Shown here piece by piece: positions 57,523 through 64,000 of a DNA stretch of 64,000 nucleotides. The translations under genes were made by a program, and so were the position numbers. This DNA is from Fagopyrum homotropicum. Lineage: Eukaryota; Streptophyta; Magnoliopsida; Caryophyllales; Polygonaceae. The stretch's first letter is position 1, and the number at the start of each line of letters is the position of its first letter. The DNA is taken from contig BSWB01000001.1 of the NCBI GenBank assembly GCA_033239125.1, positions 138,304,981 through 138,368,980 of the forward strand, read 5' to 3'. Below the pieces are notes generated by a model. It did no database searches. It was not told where the DNA came from and saw only the letters and a list, made by a program, of their open reading frames with translations.

Positions 57523-57724
57523 TGTTTGATTTTGTGTAAAATGGGTCGGATTTGCTAAGTGTCGATCGATTGCCTCTTCTTCTTCCTATAGTCGCTCATT
57601 TTCTGTTTGGTGAAATTGGAATTGATGCGGTTGCAGGAACCATAAGCGTTTTTAGGGTTCAAAAGTTCGCGGTTACGAATCCCGTAATCGTGAACTTTTC
57701 ACGGTTTATGAAATTGAACGCCGT

Positions 57725-60700
57725 GCTTTTACAACTTTCGTTATTATTTGAGCCAAATGAATCACATCTAAATCTGACAATTTAAATGTGTTAATATTTA
57801 CCTTATTATAAAGTGAACAAGCTCGCCTCCCAACTCATGTCTCAACTATGAAAAACTTTTTTTTTTTTTTTTTGAAATCCGAGTTTTTTTTAACCGTCTT
57901 CTCTTTTCTTTGTTTTCTTATTGGCTGCAATTAAAATTAGAAAAAAATTTTTGAGAAAAATCGATGGAGATGATTGATACGACAATTTTTTACTCCTTTG
58001 TCTAAGTAACTAATATAAGAGTGGAAACAATGTCCGATGGTACTTATCATAAATATAATGTTTGCATTTTTATGTAAGAAATTAATATTACTGTGGTGAT
58101 GTTGAAGTAGCCAGGTGGTTATTTTGTATGTTTAGTGTTTACAGTTACAGTTTTCAACGCCATGTTTAGAAGAGATACCTCAATGGAGAAGACTTTACAT
58201 TGGTCAAATTTGTACCTCTTGGGTTTACATGTTGCAGATATGCTGCAAAGAGTTAGGCTACTTTAAGTAGCATGAAATTGGGTAATACATATTCACCTTA
58301 TACTCCAAATTTACAAATGATAAATTTCCATATCCCAAGTCACAGTAAATGTCATTGAGAGGGTTGTGAAAAATATAAATACATTGGTTTGCCATATAGC
58401 TAAAAATTACAAAGTCCTAGTATTACATTTAATCTAAATATTTATTATTAATATTATTATGCAATAAATAATATATTTTTTCTCTCACCTACAAAGAAAA
58501 TAACATCAATTTTAGAAATATGAGGTTTTAAAAATTAAGCAATTAATGCTCTTTCAAAAGTTGAAAATATAGAGTATTAAGATATGTGGTGATAGGTAAT
58601 TAGTTTTATATGAGACAATTATTGTGTCCAAAATGAAAAAAAAATAATAATAAGATCATTTAATGTTTGAAAGGTGAAAAATCATTTATTTCTCAAAAAC
58701 TAAATATAGGAGTTTTTAATATTATCAAAAGTTGAAAATATAGGGTAGTAAGATAATATGAGGTGATAGTTGATTAGTTTCCTATGAGACAATTAATATG
58801 CCAAAAAAAATAACATAAAGATCATTCAATGTTTGAAAGGTGAAAAATCATTTGTTTCTCGAAAATTAAAAATAGGAGTTTTTAATATTAATCAATTAAT
58901 GTTCTCTCAAAAACTGAAAATATAGGGTATTAAGATTTTCATATTTTTTAATATTGGAAAAGAATTAGATAGGATATACATGCTTGTGTAATGAAAGATC
59001 GTATAAAAAATAATTTGAGAGGCCGTCGAATAAAAAAAACATCAATCAAAACAAAAAAAAAATAACAATGAGGATACGAAACACAAAATTGATATGAGAG
59101 GAGCATGATAATGCAAGGAGCGAAGTTGGAGCGAAACAAAGCAGTGAACACGTGTAAATAATAAAAATACACAATAAATTCCTAAAGAATCAGACCTAAA
59201 ATTTAAAATTTAGACTCGATCATGAGTTGTCATATTACAACCAACCTCTCCAAACAAAAACATGATCCACCCTCCAAAAGAAAATAAATTTTATTTGCAA
59301 ATACAATTAACAAAAACTAACTTATGTGTACATAATTTTATATTAATTAATTTACTTGCTTTGTTAAATATTTTTTCTATAGAAAATGTGTATTGAAAGG
59401 AGGCTGATTTGGATATTTTACCTTAAAGTAAAAAATAACTTATAAACTCTATTTTTTGGCTTATAAAATCAATTAGTAGAACTCGTTTAACTTTTATTTG
59501 CAAATGCATGTGAAGTGTGTAAAAACTCTAATTAGTTGATAAGTTAGTGTAAATGTCAGGGTTTGGGCACATGACAAATTTGAGGTCATCGGACATATTA
59601 TCTTGATTATTATGCATTGATGGGATCGGGAGGGACCTTGCAATTTGAAGGTTGCATCTTGTCAGACTAATCATCGTCGGGATCAGGATTAGACCAATCT
59701 TGACTAGTGCGAATGTGAAGAAATGAGATCAGGATAGGATGAGACCAATCATGACTAATGTGAATGTAAAGAATTGATGAAGTAAAAAGTGTAAATCACT
59801 TTAACCTTGTTTGAGAAGACGAGCTAAAACTATGAGCGAGCACGATGAAGCCGCTAGTGGGAACACATTTAAGGGGACGACAAAAAACGATAGTATTGCC
59901 GGACTTACAACTCAATTATGAAGACTTAAAGTAGGATTGTGAGAGTGAAGAACGATGAGTCATCGTTGTAACATTATTTTGAGAAATCGAGCAATGAACA
60001 AGTATTGAGGCTTTCATTTCTAACATACTCTTAGGGGGATAGAGAAATATTAAAGGTTGAGATTAAATTCAATAAGTGGTTGACCTAGCCGAACGAACTA
60101 GTTAAGGTCCGCATCCTACCTGATATATTTTTTTTGCCGGAATGGAATGGGATGCGTGTCCATCCCTAGTAAATACATGTGCAAACACCCTCTAAAGGAA
60201 CATTTTAAGGAATTACTAGTAATATCTTTCTCATGTGCCATTTTACGGCATGTCGATACACTAGATATCTCTATACACCGAACTTTATTATAAAAAATGA
60301 TGAAGATTTTAAAAAACAAAAGTATAGTACAATATTTTTGTTCTACAAAATGACGAATATTGAAAAAACAAAATTAGTGTGTTAAAATGACAGTAAAAAG
60401 ACGAAGTACGTATCATGGAATTAAATTTGCCATGGGTTAGTGTGTACTGGATAAGGGTAAATCAACAGTGACACTGACAAGGTAAATCACTGGCAACTAG
60501 CAAGCAGGAAGTGACACAAGGTCTACACAAATTTACATGTACAAATATTTGTACACTTTCTAAAGCCGTACAACTAGTAGGATATTCTTAACTAGCAGGA
60601 TGCGTAGGTTTCTATCAATTGTAATTTGTAAATTCATTACCACCCTTCTACTTTCTAGTATTTGCAAATTCACAGCCCAAACTAGTTCGCATTACAAAAT

Positions 60701-60929
60701 AGACACAAGCCTTAATGTAATGTGGCATAATTAGAAAAATTTTAGGCAATGTGGATATAATTCGTCTACAGAAATATAAAAATGATCAAGATAGGTGATT
60801 TCACAGAGTAAAATTCCTAAATGTAAGTAAAAACATCTTCTTAAGGGGCAAATAGAACCTATCGATCAGCCTCTTGTATTATAAGAAGACTCCTTTGGCT
60901 CGAAAGACGAAATTATCAAGTTCAAAAGA
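57725..60929. other. Intergenic region between the MULE and SEC61 alpha
   Basis: AT-rich with no supported gene. It contains the tandem repeat listed at 58540, a CATCCCTA fragment near 60162-60169 that resembles a hAT-MITE end without a partner, and the probable 3' UTR of SEC61 alpha in the last 100-200 bp. Confidence 0.5.
58540..58935. repeat. Tandem repeat, ~175-bp unit, about 2.3 copies
   Basis: Units share GTTGAAAATATAGGGTATTAAG, GTGATAG-TGATTAGTTT, TATGAGACAATTA, AAGATCATT-AATGTTTGAAA, GGTGAAAAATCATTT and ATAGGAGTTTTTAATATTA. Starts are near 58560, 58730 and 58914. Confidence 0.75.
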
Positions 60930-62875
60930 TTATAGCCCGAGGAATCCAAGTTCAGTGGCTTTCTCCTTCTCGAATGTTTCAAAATATTGATAGATGATGG
61001 TGACTGCAAGTAAGATACCAGTGCCTGAACCAATAGCGCCCATGAAGTCAGCCAACACAGTTAAAGCGCCAATGCAAATCCCACCGAAAGCAGCCGCAGT
61101 CGGAATGTAACGGTTGAGTTCCTTCGTTAGGTTTGAGTCGCGATGACCAGGCATGACCATGCCTTGTTCCTATTACCACATCGACACATAAGAAATTAAG
61201 CATGAGCTAACAATGTGATAAGCCTTTCATAAAGATATTCCAAAGAAAGTATGGTTCCTCGGTGTTCAATCTCGGAAAGTGACAAGGTATTAAAGAAAAT
61301 ACCTTAAGTTGCTTGGCTACATCTCTGGCTGAAGACCCCGAAACCTCAATCCATGTTTTCGAAAACAAAGCACAAGCAGAGAGCATGAAAACTATATAGA
61401 ACAGTGCATGGAATGGATGTGCTGCCATGTCTGCCAAGCTGCAAGTATGAATTTAAATTACAATGAGGGAAAGTTTCGATTTAATAATAGCAAGCTTGGG
61501 AGATAAGAGGGGCTGTATAATCACCTGGCTGGTGCAGTGATGTAGTATGCAATACCGCCCACGGGGATTGATTGACCGCTATATTCAGACTCCTTCCACA
61601 CTCCCAACAAATTGACAATGAAGTTTCCTCCGTACTTCCTGTATAGAAGCTGAGCACAAAATGATGCATGGCGTTATCAACTTGAAAAGTCGGGATACTT
61701 GTTAATTTGTATGCAAAAGCAAATTGACACATGGTTACCTGTGAGATGAAGTAAAGGTTGGTCACAAGGGCAGATTGGAGAATGATTGGCATGTTCGATG
61801 TGTAGAACAGCTTGATGGGGTATGATCCCTGCTGTCCACGGGCGTTCTTTGATCGTACAGGCAAAACTACGCGGAATCCTTGGAAGTAGATCACAATAAG
61901 GAAGATCAAAACTGTTGCGAGCAGGTTTGTAACGTTCGGAAGGTTCTGCCTGTAGAAAGCCTCACGAAGAGCACGAACTTTATCTGTCCTAGTTATTAAC
62001 AGATGGAATAAGGCAATAACTGCTCCCTCAAACTCGGCTCCTCTTCCTGCATTGATAGTAGTCGGACTGAATGCTTTCCAGATTATGTTCTCACTGTAAC
62101 CAAGTTAATTATATCAGGTATAACTTACAAACTAAGATCCAAATGTTTAATCCAGGTATTAGTTACAAGGATTGTAGCTCACCAGATGTTAGTAGCGATG
62201 AAGAGTGAAATCCCGGAGCCAAGACCATACCCCTTTTGAAGAAGCTCGTCAAGGCATATTACAATAATACCAGCAAAGATAAGTTGAAGGATGATAAGAA
62301 TGGCATTGCCAACACCAAGTTGTCCAACACTTCCGTACATGCCAGAGAGAACATATGCAACAGCCTCGCCTACAGCAATCAGAATGCCTAACAACTTCTG
62401 TGCACCATTCCTAGATAAACATGATGACAAAACCCATTACAATACTTCACCAAAAGGTCATTTACAGAAAAAAAGAAGAGACGATTACTCTTAATTTAAA
62501 AGCAAACTAACAAAAGCAGTGCCAAACTTACAGAAGTGCACGGTCCTCTCTGACATTATTGTCGACTTCAATGATCTTTGATCCAGCCAAGAGCTGCATC
62601 ACCAACCCAGATGTCACAATGGGAGTGATCCCAAGCTCCATTACAGTTCCCCGGCTTGAGGCAAGGATCACACGCATCCAGTAGAACGGATCAGCACCGG
62701 TTGTTGAATGTATTCCATAGAGAGGAAGCTGACTGCAGACCAAAAATATGAATAGAGCGATAACAGTGTAGATGACTTTTTCCCTGAAAGGAATCTTCCT
62801 GTCAGCACTCTGGACTTCAGGTAGAAACGAAAGGAATGGTCTGACCAAATGCAGCACTCTAAATCCTCCACCCAT
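60930..62875 (-). CDS. SEC61A: SEC61 alpha, pore subunit of the ER protein translocon (six coding exons)
   Basis: Sec61 alpha forms the protein-conducting channel of the ER membrane with Sec61 beta and gamma. Coding exons on the minus strand are 62532-62875, 62183-62410, 61739-62093, 61525-61649, 61303-61438 and 60930-61169. All junctions are GT-AG and join in frame to 475 residues, the usual plant length. The protein starts MGGGFRVLHLVRPFLSFLPEVQ. It carries ten predicted membrane segments, the plug-region motif GTVMELGITPIVTSGL and the loop LPVRSKNARGQQGSYPIKLFYTSNMP (described, about residues 270-300), whose basic residues contact the ribosome. The tail is ETFEKEKATELGFLGL. Identity to Arabidopsis SEC61 alpha is very high from memory. 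No break or unusual residue is seen. A 5' UTR intron is likely. Confidence 0.96.
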
Positions 62876-62900
62876 GATGAAAGAACGAACGTTATGTCAC

Positions 62901-64000
62901 CTGTGTGAGACAATTAGACAAAACATCAGACAGGTATTGCGGCACATCTTCTATGCAGTTCACAACCATGTATATATTTTCATGCTTGCGAAATTCAAAC
63001 AAGCAAAGAATCCAGGTTATATTGGAGATCAAATTGGCCATCATGCTGATCAGTTTCATAGAAGTAGCAAGTATTTATTAAGAAAGACAAATACATGAAA
63101 GACTATCAAACGGAAGGAGGCAAATAGCAAAAAACATTCAGATTCTATTAAATCAAGGTCTTCACTGTTCATGCACAAACCAACAGGAATTTCGAAAGCA
63201 TAAAAATAGGAGATAACCTTTATTAAGAATGTGAGATAGATGACAATCACTAACAAAAATATGAGTTCACCCAAAACTGGTTCATCCAAAACCGACTATG
63301 TCCACGATCAGAGACTATGTTATTGACAAGTGTTTCAGATTACAGATTTCAAGCATATAGGATTTTAGATGTGTTTGGAGCCGATGATTTAGTTAGAATC
63401 GAGGACGTCCTATGTATATGACTCCTAAAATCCTAATTCCAGTAGGACTAAGAGACAATCAAAATAAAACTCTATCAAGTTACACTATTTCTAAACCTAG
63501 TAGGACTAAGAGATAAATAATCAACAAATTGTGTAGTTTACAATTGCAAATTCACGAGCAAATCTATTGGATGCATCTCAAATCTCAACTAGTTCAAAAA
63601 TCACATTAGATTTGCTTCGACTACCTTAGAAAACGAAACAGTAATTTCGATCCAAATCTCAAAGACAGCATGAGAATCAACTGGCGCAGATCTCGAAATC
63701 ACAAGTCGACAAGCTTTTAATTGCTACACATATTGGAAACAAATTCATACATAAAAATCGGTCATATGCCGAACCTTTAAAACATGAAAATTGTAAAATC
63801 TGAATCTGTAAAAGAGCTTGAGAAGAAGAGAAGACGAGACATGGCGGAGAAGGAATAGGGGAAAACCTGCAGATATGTTGAAGCCCGGCTCCTTTCTATC
63901 CTCCGGTCGTCGTTTGATAAGGTCTGGCGGAGAAGGAAAAGGGGAAACCAGCAGACCTGGCGGACAACAACCAAAACCAAAAGGGTCGATCACTCAAAAA
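62901..64000 (-). other. SEC61 alpha 5' UTR intron and first exon region
   Basis: On the minus strand an acceptor CACAG ends at 62902, 26 bp before the ATG, and a CTGCAG|GTTTTCCCC donor lies near 63867-63868. This suggests a non-coding first exon from about 63868 to the window end and a ~965-bp leader intron. 5' UTR introns are common in plant SEC61 genes. A duplicated AGTAGGACTAAGAGA motif (63442 and 63500) and an inverted ATTTTAG/CTAAAAT pair (63362-63432) in the intron may be a small MITE relic. Confidence 0.5.

Larger units (their letters stand above)
50794..57720. mobile_element. Decayed Mutator-like element with OTU protease and plant mobile domain relics
   Basis: Plus-strand relics of a MULE transposase and an OTU-type cysteine protease are followed by a convergent minus-strand plant-mobile-domain gene. 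The left end holds a long hairpin (50794-50901) with TTACGCATTGCGTGACCG-type arms. The right end (about 57640-57720) has related GCGGTTACGAATCCCGTAATCG words. A clean terminal inverted repeat pair and target duplication could not be defined, so the boundaries are approximate. Confidence 0.6.

Noticed and set aside
60108..60175. Possible further hAT MITE (ending CATCCCTA)
   Set aside because: Only one end is recognisable and no inverted partner or target duplication was found.

Overview
The window is nuclear DNA of a flowering plant, probably a eudicot. Three intact spliced genes have plant-type products and GT-AG introns: a p24 beta-type cargo receptor, a RABA1 (Rab11-type) GTPase and SEC61 alpha. 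The AT-rich space between them is filled with nested plant transposons. I could not name the species.

Layout. 1-5422 holds two long terminal repeats (LTRs) of related Ty3/gypsy-type families, one on each strand. 5423-10914 and 19423-20400 are a repeat field of degenerate units carrying a plant snRNA promoter (USE plus TATA, about 33 bp apart) followed by a decayed U2 snRNA-like body. The field is split by a recently inserted, non-coding LTR retrotransposon (10915-19422). 20600-25068 has a long TA microsatellite, small Helitrons and two Mutator-type MITEs with perfect 9-bp target duplications. 25115-32150 is the gene-rich part: p24 beta (+), with an ER-stress element next to its TATA box, a hAT MITE, then RABA1 (-). 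32480-42440 holds palindromic and foldback elements, an RNase H-like pseudogene, a hAT MITE and a small conserved gene on the minus strand. 42442-50207 is a three-layer nest: an old MITE containing a hAT MITE and a defective gypsy element. About 50790-57720 is a decayed Mutator-like element with transposase and OTU-protease relics on the plus strand and a plant-mobile-domain relic on the minus strand. 57725-60929 is intergenic, and 60930-64000 carries SEC61 alpha (-).

The three intact named genes all act in the secretory pathway: SEC61 alpha forms the ER translocation channel, p24 proteins act in COPI/COPII cargo traffic, and RABA1 acts at the trans-Golgi network and in post-Golgi transport. 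Their proximity may be chance.

The most unusual observations are the U2-like promoter repeats, and a probable conserved intron inside the LTRs of four related families. The 5' splice site of that intron lies in a hairpin, and in three of the families it follows a run of short stem-loops whose pairing is kept although their sequences differ.
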